Below, piece by piece: positions 1 through 8,588 of a stretch of 64,000 bases of DNA. A program made the position numbers and the translations under genes. Below the pieces are notes generated by a model. The model was given only the letters and a program-made list of their open reading frames with translations. It had not been told where the DNA came from and did no database searches. The stretch's first letter is position 1. Every line of letters starts with the position of its first letter. This DNA comes from JACMQX01 sp044225675 (GTDB taxonomy: Bacteria; Pseudomonadota; Gammaproteobacteria; Burkholderiales; Burkholderiaceae_C): contig JBGAIH010000014.1 of the NCBI GenBank assembly GCA_044225675.1, positions 1 to 64,000 on the forward strand. The letters are read 5' to 3'.

Positions 1-453
1 GGACATGCCCAGGGGGTCCCGCACCCCGTCCTGGCCGTCGATGATGTATTCCTGGGGAAGCACATGAAGCACTTGCTGGTCGGCGGGGATGTTCAGGGCC
101 CGGGCGATCTCGATGACCCGGTCCATGTCCGCCTGGGATACCTCCCGGTCGCGGATGGGCAGCATGCCGCTGGAGTTCTGGGCCTTGATGTGGCTGCCGG
201 CGATGCCCGTGTAGACCTGGGTAATCTTGCAGTTGGCCATCAGCTCCGCTTCTTCCAGGGCACGCTGGATGGCGGATACGGTGGCCTCGATATTCACCAC
301 CACGCCCTTCTTCAGGCCCCGGGACGGCGACTGGCCCATGCCGATGATGTTGAGGCTGCCTTCCGGCGTCACCTCGGCCACCAGGGCCACGATCTTGGAC
401 GTGCCGATGTCCAGGCCGACGAGGAGGTCCTTGCTTTCGTTGATCTTCTTCAT
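1..453 (-). CDS. ftsA: Cell division protein FtsA (N-terminal 151 residues, cut by window edge)
   Basis: FtsA is the actin-like ATPase that ties FtsZ polymers to the inner membrane and recruits later division proteins. The visible residues 1-151 start MKKINESKDLLVGLDIGTSK; the GLDIGTSK stretch (residues 13-20) is the phosphate-1 loop of the actin/Hsp70 ATPase fold, and the following part matches subdomains 1A and 1C. The gene runs off the left edge and has no stop in view. Its ATG overlaps the ftsQ stop as ATGA (450-453), so translation is probably coupled. It is the most downstream gene of the dcw operon visible here; ftsZ would be expected next, outside the window. Confidence 0.95.
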   Translation of the reverse strand, partial: MKKINESKDLLVGLDIGTSKIVALVAEVTPEGSLNIIGMGQSPSRGLKKGVVVNIEATVSAIQRALEEAELMANCKITQVYTGIAGSHIKAQNSSGMLPIRDREVSQADMDRVIEIARALNIPADQQVLHVLPQEYIIDGQDGVRDPLGMS

Positions 454-1169
454 GCGTGCCTGCCTTGATTCTTGGGAGCCGCCCCCCTGGAAACCTCACC
501 GGCGAACCCATTCGGATAGCGCATGTCCACGCGGGGGATGGGGCCCACGGCCGCCACCGCTCTGGGATAGAACTGGGCAAACCGGGTGAGGCGCTCACCG
601 AGTCTTTCCCGGCCCAACTCCACGCCGATACCGCCGCTGAGCCGCAGCCGCCAGGACTGGCGGGCGCTCACCACCAATTGCTCCACACGCATGTCCAGGG
701 GGGCGACGATGGCCGCGAATTCGCCGTAGCGACGCGCCACCTCCCGCTCCATGCCTTCGGGTCCATAAAAACGGGGCAGCCCCCGCCAGGGGACGCCCTC
801 GAACACCTCGCCATACACATCCAGCAAAGCCCGGTCGTTCCAGGAGGCGGTGGCCCGGTGTTCCTCCAGATTCACGACCAGGCGCCCCGGCCAGAGCCGC
901 CGAACCTCGGCATGCCGCACCCAGGGCAGTTTTTCGAAGGCTCCATGCACCCCATCCAGATCCATGGAGAAAAAGCCGCCACTCAATTTTGGCGTCAAGG
1001 CCCGGACCGCTTGCCGGGTTTCCGGGTGGGCCGCGCCGTTCACCGTGATCTGGTGGAAGGGGAACCAGGCCTCCAGGGCCGCCCGGCCCGCGATCCACAG
1101 GGTGAACAGTAGGGTCGCCGCCAGGATCAGGCGGGTGAGGCGGTTCAGGGCGTCCGGGTTATCCCACAT
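450..1169 (-). CDS. ftsQ: Cell division protein FtsQ
   Basis: A 239-residue bitopic membrane protein of the divisome that links FtsA/FtsK to FtsL, FtsB and the septal synthase. A short cytoplasmic start (MWDNPDALNRLTRL) precedes one membrane helix at about residues 14-34, then a periplasmic POTRA domain (from about residue 37, ITVNG...) and the FtsQ beta domain with the typical NLEEHRATASW stretch. The start overlaps the ddlB end by 11 bases. The MWDN-type N-terminus recalls Rhodocyclales FtsQ more than the longer Comamonadaceae form as I remember it, in line with the possible different origin of the left end. Confidence 0.93.
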   Translation of the reverse strand: MWDNPDALNRLTRLILAATLLFTLWIAGRAALEAWFPFHQITVNGAAHPETRQAVRALTPKLSGGFFSMDLDGVHGAFEKLPWVRHAEVRRLWPGRLVVNLEEHRATASWNDRALLDVYGEVFEGVPWRGLPRFYGPEGMEREVARRYGEFAAIVAPLDMRVEQLVVSARQSWRLRLSGGIGVELGRERLGERLTRFAQFYPRAVAAVGPIPRVDMRYPNGFAGEVSRGAAPKNQGRHA

Positions 1170-2103
1170 GGGCCAGCTCCAATACCTTCACGCACAGTTC
1201 AGGGAAATCCAGGCCGGCGACCCGGGCCGCCATGGGCACCAGGCTGTGGTCGGTCATGCCCGGCGCGGTATTGATCTCCAGCAGGTAGGGGGTGCCGTCG
1301 GTGTCCAGCAGCACGTCCACCCGACCCCAGCCCCGACAGCCCAGCACAGCGAAGGCGCGCTTCGCCAGGGCCTGCATTTCCGCCTCCTTCTCCGCCGGCA
1401 GGCCACTGGGGCAGAGGTAGCGGGTATCGTCGCGGAAGTACTTGGCCTCGTAGTCGTAGAACTCGGTGGCGGGCTCGATCTTCACCACCGGCAGGGCGCG
1501 CAGGTCCTCGCCTTCCCCCAGCATGCCCACGGTGAATTCGCCGCCGCCCACGTAGCGCTCGGCCAGCACCAGGGCGTCGTGCTTGGCGGCTTCCTGATAG
1601 GCGGCGGCCAAGACACCGGTGGCTTTCACCTTGGTGACGCCAACGCTGGAGCCCTCGTTGGCGGGCTTCACGAACAGGGGCAGGCCCAGTTGCCGTTCCA
1701 CCGCGTCGAAATCGCTGTTCTCGTCCAGAAGGGCGTAATCCGGCACGGGCAGGCCCGCGCCGCGCCAGATTAGCTTGGTGCGCCACTTGTCCATGCCCAC
1801 CGCCGAGGCCATGACGCCGCTGCCGGTATATGGAATGCCCATCAACTCCAGAGCGCCCTGGGCGGTGCCGTCCTCGCCGCCCCGGCCGTGGAGGATGAGG
1901 AAGACCCGTGCAAAGCCATCCGCCTTCAGGTCGGCCAGGGGGCGCTCGGCCGGGTCGAAGGCGTGGGCATCCACGCCCCGGCTCTTCAGGGCCGCCAGCA
2001 CGGCGTTACCGCTTTTCAGGGAAATCTCCCGCTCCGCCGAGGTGCCGCCGAACAGCACGGCCACCCTGCCGAAGGAACGGGGGTCCAAATCAGGCCTGCT
2101 CAC
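1159..2103 (-). CDS. ddlB: D-alanine--D-alanine ligase
   Basis: Cytoplasmic ATP-grasp enzyme joining two D-alanines for the peptidoglycan stem peptide; 314 residues, normal for DdlB. Visible marks are the N-terminal VLFGGTSAEREISLKSG motif (residues about 16-32), the HGRGGEDGTAQG stretch, the ATP-binding lysine region LFVKPANEGSSVGV and the metal-binding end LLEINTAPGMT. The start is a GTG at 2103, supported by GAGGATC about 7 bases upstream. It overlaps murB by 14 bases and ftsQ by 11, so all three are probably translated as a coupled set. Confidence 0.95.
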   Translation of the reverse strand: MSRPDLDPRSFGRVAVLFGGTSAEREISLKSGNAVLAALKSRGVDAHAFDPAERPLADLKADGFARVFLILHGRGGEDGTAQGALELMGIPYTGSGVMASAVGMDKWRTKLIWRGAGLPVPDYALLDENSDFDAVERQLGLPLFVKPANEGSSVGVTKVKATGVLAAAYQEAAKHDALVLAERYVGGGEFTVGMLGEGEDLRALPVVKIEPATEFYDYEAKYFRDDTRYLCPSGLPAEKEAEMQALAKRAFAVLGCRGWGRVDVLLDTDGTPYLLEINTAPGMTDHSLVPMAARVAGLDFPELCVKVLELAHVG

Positions 2104-3079
2104 CGATGATCCTCACTTCCGTAATCAATTCCACGCCGCTCTTCTGGGACACCCGGGTTCGCGCCTCGTGAATCAGGGCCTCGATGTCCGCCGCCGTGGC
2201 GCCGCCGGTATTGACGATGAAATTCGCGTGCTTCTCCGAGATCTGGGCACCGCCCACGCGGTGGCCCTTGAGGCCGCTGGATTCGATGAGCCGGGCGGCA
2301 AAATCGCCGGGCGGGTTGCGGAACACGGAACCGGCGTTGGGCAGTTCCAGGGGCTGGGTGGCGATGCGCTTGTCCAGCAGGCGCTTGATCTCCTCCCGGG
2401 CCTGGCTGCCGTCGCCTCTTGGAAACATGAACCATGCCGCCACGAACCATTCTTCCCGCGGGTCCCTGGGCGCCACGTGGCGGTACGCCACCTGAAAATC
2501 CTTGGGGCCGCGCCGGTTGATCTGGCCGGCCCGGTTGATGGTGAGCACCTGGGAGACGAATTCCCAGGTGTCGTGTCCGTAACAGCCCGCGTTCATGGCC
2601 AGGGCACCGCCCACGGTACCGGGAATGCCCGCCAGGAACTCGGCCCCCGCCAGATCATGGCTGGCGGCAAAGCGGGCCACCTTGGGACTGGCCACACCGG
2701 CTTCGGCGTAGACCACGCCGAACTTGCCGCTGTCCTGGCCCGTCCAGCCATTCTGCCGGCGCTGCTCGATGGCGAGATTGCGCAGGGTGCCGTGCAAATG
2801 GATCACCGTGCCGCGCAAACCGCCATCCCGCACCAGCAGATTACTGCCCAGGCCCACGAACCACACCGGTTCCTCCCGGTCCAGGCTGGCCAGGAAGGCC
2901 GCCAGGTCCTCCAGACTGGCCGGGGTGTAGAGCCGGTCTACCTTGCCGCCCACCCGCCAGCTGGTGTACTGGCTCATGTCCGCGCCCAGTTCCAACTCCC
3001 CCTGGGAGCCGGGTATGCCAGGCGGGATGTGGGGGGGTGGCAGGGGCGTGTCGACCATCATGCGTTCCGCGAGAATCAT
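2090..3079 (-). CDS. murB: UDP-N-acetylenolpyruvoylglucosamine reductase, short type II form
   Basis: Flavoenzyme that reduces the enolpyruvyl group to make UDP-MurNAc. The 329 residues show the FAD/PCMH-type pattern: TSWRVGGKVDRLY near residue 37, the GLGSNLLVRDGG stretch, AGIPGTVGGALAMNAGCYG, the catalytic-serine region AGSVFRNPPGDFAARLIE and the C-terminal ISEKHANFIVN. These last two motifs mark the short type II enzyme. ATG at 3079 has AGGAAACC directly upstream. The start overlaps the murC stop by 4 bases. MurB inside dcw between murC and ddlB is known from Rhodocyclales/Nitrosomonadales; Comamonadaceae usually carry a type I murB elsewhere (family knowledge, not checked). Confidence 0.95.
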   Translation of the reverse strand: MILAERMMVDTPLPPPHIPPGIPGSQGELELGADMSQYTSWRVGGKVDRLYTPASLEDLAAFLASLDREEPVWFVGLGSNLLVRDGGLRGTVIHLHGTLRNLAIEQRRQNGWTGQDSGKFGVVYAEAGVASPKVARFAASHDLAGAEFLAGIPGTVGGALAMNAGCYGHDTWEFVSQVLTINRAGQINRRGPKDFQVAYRHVAPRDPREEWFVAAWFMFPRGDGSQAREEIKRLLDKRIATQPLELPNAGSVFRNPPGDFAARLIESSGLKGHRVGGAQISEKHANFIVNTGGATAADIEALIHEARTRVSQKSGVELITEVRIIGEQA

Positions 3080-4485
3080 GGTTTCCTGTCTTGCTGGGTT
3101 CCCAGGGCTGCCAGCCTGGCCGGCACCTGGCCAATGGAACCGGCGCCCATGGTCAGCACCACGTCGCCGTCCCGGATGAAATCCGCCAGGCTGGCGGGCA
3201 AATCGTTCACGTCCGCCACGAACACCGGCTCCACCTTGCCCGCCACCCGCACGGCCCGGGCCAGGCTGCGGCCGTCGGCGGCGACGATGGGCTGTTCGCT
3301 GGCGGCATAGATTTCCGTGAGTAACAGGGCATCCGTCAGGGACAGCACCTGGACGAAGTCCTCGAACAGATCCCGGGTACGGGTATAGCGGTGGGGCTGG
3401 AAAGCCAGCACCAGTCGCCGCCCCGGGAAGGCGCCCCTGGCCGCGGCCAGGGTGGCCCGCATCTCCACCGGGTGATGGCCGTAGTCATCCACCAGGGTGA
3501 AATGGCGGCCGTCCGCCAGGGTAAGCTCGCCGTAGCGCTGGAAGCGCCGGCCGACGCCGCTGAACCCGGCGAGGGCCCGTTGCACCGCCGCGTCCGGCAC
3601 CTGCAATTCCCAGGCCACGGCGATGGCGGCCAGGGCGTTGAGCACGTTATGCATGCCGGGCAGGTTCAGGGTGACCTCGATGGGGGAACGGGTGCCGTTG
3701 CGCAGGGCGGTAAACCGCATGCGCCCGTCCTCGGAACGGATGTCCACCGCCTGGATGGCGCAGTCGTCGCTGGTGCCGTAGGTCATGACCGGCTTGGTGA
3801 TGCGCGGCAGCAGGCTGCGCACCACCGGATCGTCGGCGCAGAGGATGGCCATGCCCCAGAACGGCAGGCGATGCAGGAACTCGATGAAGGCGCCCTTGAG
3901 CCGCTCGAAGTCGTGGCCGTAGGTCTCCATGTGGTCGGCGTCGATGTTGGTCACCACGGCCAGCACCGGCAGCAGGTTGAGGAAGGAGGCATCGGACTCG
4001 TCGGCCTCCACCACGATGTAGTCGCCGCTGCCCAGCTTGGCATTGGCGCCCGCGCTGTTGAGGCGCCCGCCGATCACGAAGGTCGGGTCCAGCCCGCCTT
4101 CGGCCAGCACACTGGCCACGAGGCTCGTCGTGGTGGTCTTGCCATGGGTGCCGGCGATCGCGATGCCCTGCTTCAGTCGCATCAGCTCGGCCAGCATCAT
4201 CGCGCGCGGCACGACGGGGATGCGGCGCTCGCGCGCGGCGACGACCTCGGGGTTGTCGGCTTTCACGGCGGTGGAGGTGACGACTGCGTCGGCATGCTCC
4301 AGGTTGTCGGCCGAGTGGCCGATGCAGGTGCGGATGCCCAGCCCGGCCAGCCGGCGCAGCGTGGCGCTGTCGGACAGGTCGGAGCCCGAGATGGTGTAGC
4401 CCAGGTTGAGCAGCACCTCGGCGATGCCGCTCATGCCCGAGCCGCCCACGCCGACGAAATGGATGTGCTGGATGGCGTGCTTCAT
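3076..4485 (-). CDS. murC: UDP-N-acetylmuramate--L-alanine ligase
   Basis: Adds L-alanine to UDP-MurNAc, the first Mur ligase step. The start MKHAIQHIHFVGVGG (ATG 4485) overlaps the murG stop as ATGA and begins with the Rossmann glycine motif. The ATP loop GTHGKTTT lies at residues 112-119, followed by EADESDASF and NIDADHMETYGHD of the central domain and DDYGHHPVE of the C-terminal domain. About 469 residues, normal. The N-terminal third reads like Comamonadaceae MurC, and the flanking left genes do not; a recombination or assembly junction could lie in this gene, probably between 3100 and 4150. Confidence 0.95.
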   Translation of the reverse strand: MKHAIQHIHFVGVGGSGMSGIAEVLLNLGYTISGSDLSDSATLRRLAGLGIRTCIGHSADNLEHADAVVTSTAVKADNPEVVAARERRIPVVPRAMMLAELMRLKQGIAIAGTHGKTTTTSLVASVLAEGGLDPTFVIGGRLNSAGANAKLGSGDYIVVEADESDASFLNLLPVLAVVTNIDADHMETYGHDFERLKGAFIEFLHRLPFWGMAILCADDPVVRSLLPRITKPVMTYGTSDDCAIQAVDIRSEDGRMRFTALRNGTRSPIEVTLNLPGMHNVLNALAAIAVAWELQVPDAAVQRALAGFSGVGRRFQRYGELTLADGRHFTLVDDYGHHPVEMRATLAAARGAFPGRRLVLAFQPHRYTRTRDLFEDFVQVLSLTDALLLTEIYAASEQPIVAADGRSLARAVRVAGKVEPVFVADVNDLPASLADFIRDGDVVLTMGAGSIGQVPARLAALGTQQDRKP

Positions 4486-5552
4486 GCGGTCAGTTCCTCG
4501 CACGCCGCAACGACTTCGCGCGTGGCGTGAATCTTTTCCATTTTCTTGGCGTGCTGCGCGCGGTCCAGCAACTCGTCACGCGTCATGCCCTGCAGCATTC
4601 CGGCCAGGCCCTGGGCGCTCAGGTCGGCCTGCTGCACCAGCCAGCCGCCACCGGCGTCCACCAGGAACTTCGCGTTGGTCGTCTGGTGGTCGTCCACGGC
4701 AAAGGGAAAGGGCACGAACACCGCTGCGGCGCCGACGGCCGCGATCTCGGTGACGGTGCTGGCGCCGGCGCGGCAGACGATCACGTCGGCCTCGGCAAAC
4801 GCCGCCGCCGTGTCGTCGATGAAAGGCGTGAGCTCGGCCTCGACGCCGGCTCGCGCGTAGTTGGCGCGCAGCTCGTCGATCTGCCGCGCCCCGCTCTGGT
4901 GGATGACGTGCGGCCGCTCGGCCTGCGGAATCAGCGCCAGCGCCTGAGGCACGATCTCGTTGAGCGCCTTGGCGCCCAGACTGCCGCCAACGACGAGCAG
5001 GCGCAGCGGGCCGCTGCGGCCGGCGAAGCGTGCGGCCGGCGCCGGCTGCTGCGTGAAGGCCGTTCGCAGCGGATTGCCCACCCACTGGCCCTGGCGATGC
5101 ACGCGCGGAAAGGCCGTGAAGATCCGATCAGCCACGCCAGCCAGCACCTTGTTGGCCATGCCCATGACCGAGTTCTGCTCATGCAGCACGAGCGGGCGGC
5201 CCAGCAGAACGCTCATCATCCCGCCCGGAAAGCTGATGTAGCCGCCCAGGCCGATCACCACGTCGGGCTTCACGCGCCGCACCACGCCGATGCTCTGCCA
5301 GAACGCGCCCAAGAGACGCAGCGGCAGCAAGGCCAGCGTGAGCAGGCCCTTGCCGCGCACACCCGAAAAGTCGATCGTCTCCAGCGTGAAGCCGCGCGGC
5401 GGCACGATCTGACTTTCCATGCTGCCCGGCGCGCCCAGCCAGTGCACACGCCAGCCGCGCTCGCGCAGCGCCTCCGCCACGGCCAGCCCCGGAAAGATGT
5501 GGCCGCCGGTGCCGCCGGCCATCACGAGCGCGCATTTCGTGCCCTGGCTCAT
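4482..5552 (-). CDS. murG: UDP-GlcNAc--lipid I N-acetylglucosaminyltransferase
   Basis: Peripheral membrane GT-B glycosyltransferase that converts lipid I to lipid II at the inner leaflet. The 356-residue protein starts MSQGTKCALVMAGGTGGHIF, placing the GGTGGH lipid-phosphate loop at residues 13-18. GLGGYISFPGG, HEQNSVMGMANK, the UDP-binding VVGGSLGAKALN and the acceptor loop VCRAGASTVTE all follow in family order. The chosen ATG at 5552 overlaps the ftsW stop (ATGA, 5549-5552). A much longer open frame continues upstream but only as ftsW antiframe. Confidence 0.96.
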   Translation of the reverse strand: MSQGTKCALVMAGGTGGHIFPGLAVAEALRERGWRVHWLGAPGSMESQIVPPRGFTLETIDFSGVRGKGLLTLALLPLRLLGAFWQSIGVVRRVKPDVVIGLGGYISFPGGMMSVLLGRPLVLHEQNSVMGMANKVLAGVADRIFTAFPRVHRQGQWVGNPLRTAFTQQPAPAARFAGRSGPLRLLVVGGSLGAKALNEIVPQALALIPQAERPHVIHQSGARQIDELRANYARAGVEAELTPFIDDTAAAFAEADVIVCRAGASTVTEIAAVGAAAVFVPFPFAVDDHQTTNAKFLVDAGGGWLVQQADLSAQGLAGMLQGMTRDELLDRAQHAKKMEKIHATREVVAACEELTA

Positions 5553-6856
5553 GGACGGCCTCCGCGCATCAGCAGACGGTTCTCGTAGTCGATGCGCAGG
5601 ACCACCGCCAGCGCCACGAGGTTCATGAGGATGGCCGATCCGCCATAGCTCATCAGCGGCAAGGTCAGGCCCTTGGTCGGCAGAGCGCCGAGGTTCACGC
5701 CCATGTTGATGAAGGCCTGAAAGCCCATCCAGATGCCCACGCCCTGCGCCACGAGCCCGGCGAACACCCGGTCCAGCGCGATGGCCTGGCGGCCGATGTG
5801 AATGAGCCGGCGGGTCAGCCAGAGGAACAGCACGATCACCGTGAGCACGCCGATCAGGCCGAACTCCTCGCCGATCACCGCCAGCAGGAAGTCGGTGTGC
5901 GCCTCGGGCAGCCAGTGCAGCTTCTCCACGCTGCCACCCAGGCCGACGCCGAAGATCTCGCCGCGGCCGATGGCGATCAGCGAATGCGACAGCTGGTAGC
6001 CCTTGCCCAGCGCGTGCTTCTCGCTCCACGGGTCGAGGTAGGCGAAGATGCGCTCGCGCCGCCAGTCGGACAGCGCGATCATCAGGCCGAACGCCACCAG
6101 CAGCACGGCGGCGATCAGGAAGAACATGCGCGCATTCACGCCGCCCAGGAACAGGATGCCCATGGCGATGATGGCGATCACCATGAACGCCCCCATGTCG
6201 GGCTCGGCCAGCAGCAGCAGGCCAACCACGGCAACGGCGACGCCCATGGGCAGCACGGCGCGGAAGAAGCGCTCCTTCACGTCCATCTTGCGCACCATGT
6301 AGTCGGCCGCATACAGCACCACCGCGAACTTGGCCAGCTCCGAAGGCTGGAAGTTCATGATGCCCAGCGCGATCCAGCGTCGCGCGCCGTTGACGCCCTT
6401 GCCGATGTGCGGCACGAGCACGGCAATCAGCAGGATCAGGCAGGCCACGAACAGCCAGGGCGCCACCTTCTCCCAGGTCGAGATCGGCACCTGGAAGGCG
6501 ATCACCGCCGCCACGAAGGCCAGCGCCAGCGAGATCATGTGGCGCACGAGGAAATGGGTGTGCGCATACCGCGAGAACTTCGGGTTGTCGGGCATGGCGA
6601 TGGACGCCGAATACACCATCACCAGCCCGAAGGCCAGCAGCGCGACCGTGACCCACACGAGGCCCTGGTCGAAACCCGCGACGCGCGCGGGCTCGGGCCC
6701 GGTGCGCGCGAAGGAGCTTCCGCCCAGACGCACCGGCAGCACGTCGCCGCCGCGCGCGCCACCCAGGGCACTCCCGAAAACGCTCCCGAAAGCGCCAGAC
6801 AGCGCGCCCACGAGGCCGCTCCACCAGCCGCCCATCCGCTGTGCGAGCGCGCTCAT
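5549..6856 (-). CDS. ftsW: Lipid II polymerase FtsW (SEDS family)
   Basis: SEDS-family septal peptidoglycan glycosyltransferase working with FtsI. About ten membrane helices begin near residue 62 (GLVWVTVALLAFGLVMVYSA), and the family motif around NFQPSELAKFAVVLYAADY and the C-terminal GLTLPLMSYGGSAIL are present. The first roughly 50 residues are a cytoplasmic, Gly/Ala-rich extension, longer than in many FtsW; a shorter start is conceivable but ATG 6856 forms an ATGA overlap with murD, which favours it. 435 residues in total. Confidence 0.94.
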   Translation of the reverse strand: MSALAQRMGGWWSGLVGALSGAFGSVFGSALGGARGGDVLPVRLGGSSFARTGPEPARVAGFDQGLVWVTVALLAFGLVMVYSASIAMPDNPKFSRYAHTHFLVRHMISLALAFVAAVIAFQVPISTWEKVAPWLFVACLILLIAVLVPHIGKGVNGARRWIALGIMNFQPSELAKFAVVLYAADYMVRKMDVKERFFRAVLPMGVAVAVVGLLLLAEPDMGAFMVIAIIAMGILFLGGVNARMFFLIAAVLLVAFGLMIALSDWRRERIFAYLDPWSEKHALGKGYQLSHSLIAIGRGEIFGVGLGGSVEKLHWLPEAHTDFLLAVIGEEFGLIGVLTVIVLFLWLTRRLIHIGRQAIALDRVFAGLVAQGVGIWMGFQAFINMGVNLGALPTKGLTLPLMSYGGSAILMNLVALAVVLRIDYENRLLMRGGRP

Positions 6857-8586
6857 TCGCTGCCCTCCAGCATGGCACCGGCTTCGTCGGCCAGCGCCCG
6901 GACGGCGGCCACGAACACCTCGGCGCGGTGCGGGTAGTTGCGGAACATGTCGAAGCTGGCGCAGGCTGGCGACATCAGGACCGCGTCGCCGGCATGGGCG
7001 CGCTGGGTCGCCAGCGCAACGGCCTCTTCCATGCTGGCGGCGTCGATCAGGGTCACGCCGGTGTCCGCCAGGGCCTCGCGGATGAGCGGCCCGTCGCGCC
7101 CGATCAGGACCGCTGCCCGCGCATACCGCGCCACGGGCGCTGCCAGCGGCGAGAAGTCCTGGCCCTTGCCGTCGCCGCCGAGGATCACCACCACCCGGCG
7201 GTCGGCGCCGAGGCCGGCCAGCGCGGCAACGGTTGCACCGACGTTGGTGCCCTTGCTGTCGTCGAAATACTCGACACCGTTGATCACGCCGACCGACTCC
7301 ACCCGGTGCGGTTCACCGCGGTAGTCGCGCAGGCCGTAGAGCATGGGGCCGATGGCACAGCCGGCCACGTGGGCCAGCGCCAGGCACGCGAGCGCATTGA
7401 CGGCGTTGTGCCGGCCGCGGATGCGCAGTGCATCGGCCGGCATGAGACGCTGCAGGAACAGCTCTTCTTCATCGTCGGCCGCCATGGCCAGGCGCGCATA
7501 GGTGTCCACCGGACCGGGCACGAGCGAAAGCGCGGGGGCAGGAGCCGATGTCACCGCAGAATCTGCAGCGGCCGGCGGGGTGCTCTCCGCAGGCGCCGTC
7601 GCAGCCAGGGCCGGCTCCGAAGCAGTCGTCGCAGGAGTGGCTGCACTGGCGGCAATGGTTGCAATGGCTGCGGGAGCTGCCGGCGCCGCGCGGCGCTTCT
7701 TGCGCCGCGTCTCGTCGGCCTCCATGGCGCGGACCAGCCAGGCCATGCCATTGACCACTTCGATGCCGTAGTCACCCGGGCGCTGCGGCATGTCGGCGCC
7801 GAAGGTGATGTGGTCGCGCTGCTCGAAGCGGCCGCCCTTGACGCGCACCGGCGCGGGCAGCATCTTCATCACCAGCGGATCTTCCCGGTTGAGCACCATG
7901 ACGGCGTTCTGGCCGAAGATGCGCGCCTTGGCCGCGCCATAGGCGTCCATGCTGCCGTGCCAGTCGAGATGGTCCTGCGTCAGATTGAGCACGGTGGCGG
8001 CCAGCGGCTCGAACGGCGCCGGGTCGTCGAGCTGGAAGCTCGACAGCTCCACCACCCACACCTCGGGCAGCGCCTGGGCGTCGAGCCTTTCAGCGAGCGT
8101 GTCGAGCAGCGACGGGCCGATGTTGCCGGCCACGGCCACGCTCTTGCCGGCGCGCTCGACGAGCTTGCCGGTGAGCGAGGTGACCGTGGTCTTGCCGTTG
8201 GTGCCGGTGACGGCCAGCACGGCCGGCGCATAGCCCTGGCTGGCCTGCAGGTCGGCCAGTGCCTGCGCGAACAGCGTGAGTTCGCCGCCGGCGACCAGGC
8301 CCTGGGCCCGTGCTGCAGCCATGACGGGCTCGACCGTCTGCGGCGCGAGGCCCGGGCTCTTGAAGACGGCGCGCACCGGGCTGCCTTCGACCAGCGCGGC
8401 GTCCAGCGGACCGCTGCGGAAGGTGGCGGCCGGCACGGCGGCGCGCAGTGCCTCGAGCTGCGGCGGCTGCTCGCGGGTGTCGGCCACGGTGACCTGCGCG
8501 CCGCAGCGCGCGCACCAGCGCGCCATCGCCAGCCCGGAGATGCCCAGGCCGAGGATGAGAACGGGCTGATCCTTGAGATGTTGCAT
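6853..8586 (-). CDS. murD: UDP-N-acetylmuramoylalanine--D-glutamate ligase with an Ala/Pro-rich insert
   Basis: Adds D-glutamate to UDP-MurNAc-L-Ala. Start MQHLKDQPVLILGLGISG (ATG 8586), ATP loop GTNGKTT at residues 128-134, then VVELSSFQL and LNLTQDHLDWHGS of the central domain; RIRGRHNAVNALA opens the C-terminal part, and DDSKGTNVGAT and GGDGKGQDF follow. At 577 residues it is roughly 80-120 longer than usual: about residues 290-370 are a charged and then Ala/Pro/Thr-rich stretch (KKRRAAPAAPAA...) before the C-terminal domain. Some Burkholderiales MurD have a short insert there; this one is unusually long and low in complexity. The reading frame is intact throughout. Confidence 0.95.
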   Translation of the reverse strand: MQHLKDQPVLILGLGISGLAMARWCARCGAQVTVADTREQPPQLEALRAAVPAATFRSGPLDAALVEGSPVRAVFKSPGLAPQTVEPVMAAARAQGLVAGGELTLFAQALADLQASQGYAPAVLAVTGTNGKTTVTSLTGKLVERAGKSVAVAGNIGPSLLDTLAERLDAQALPEVWVVELSSFQLDDPAPFEPLAATVLNLTQDHLDWHGSMDAYGAAKARIFGQNAVMVLNREDPLVMKMLPAPVRVKGGRFEQRDHITFGADMPQRPGDYGIEVVNGMAWLVRAMEADETRRKKRRAAPAAPAAIATIAASAATPATTASEPALAATAPAESTPPAAADSAVTSAPAPALSLVPGPVDTYARLAMAADDEEELFLQRLMPADALRIRGRHNAVNALACLALAHVAGCAIGPMLYGLRDYRGEPHRVESVGVINGVEYFDDSKGTNVGATVAALAGLGADRRVVVILGGDGKGQDFSPLAAPVARYARAAVLIGRDGPLIREALADTGVTLIDAASMEEAVALATQRAHAGDAVLMSPACASFDMFRNYPHRAEVFVAAVRALADEAGAMLEGSE

Positions 8587-8588
8587 GG

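Noticed and set aside
1775..3310. Long open frames on the + strand across the dcw genes (for example 1775-3310, 3391-4530, 16389-17948)
   Set aside because: They lie antisense to well-supported genes, have no recognisable domains or start signals, and are expected by chance at this GC content.
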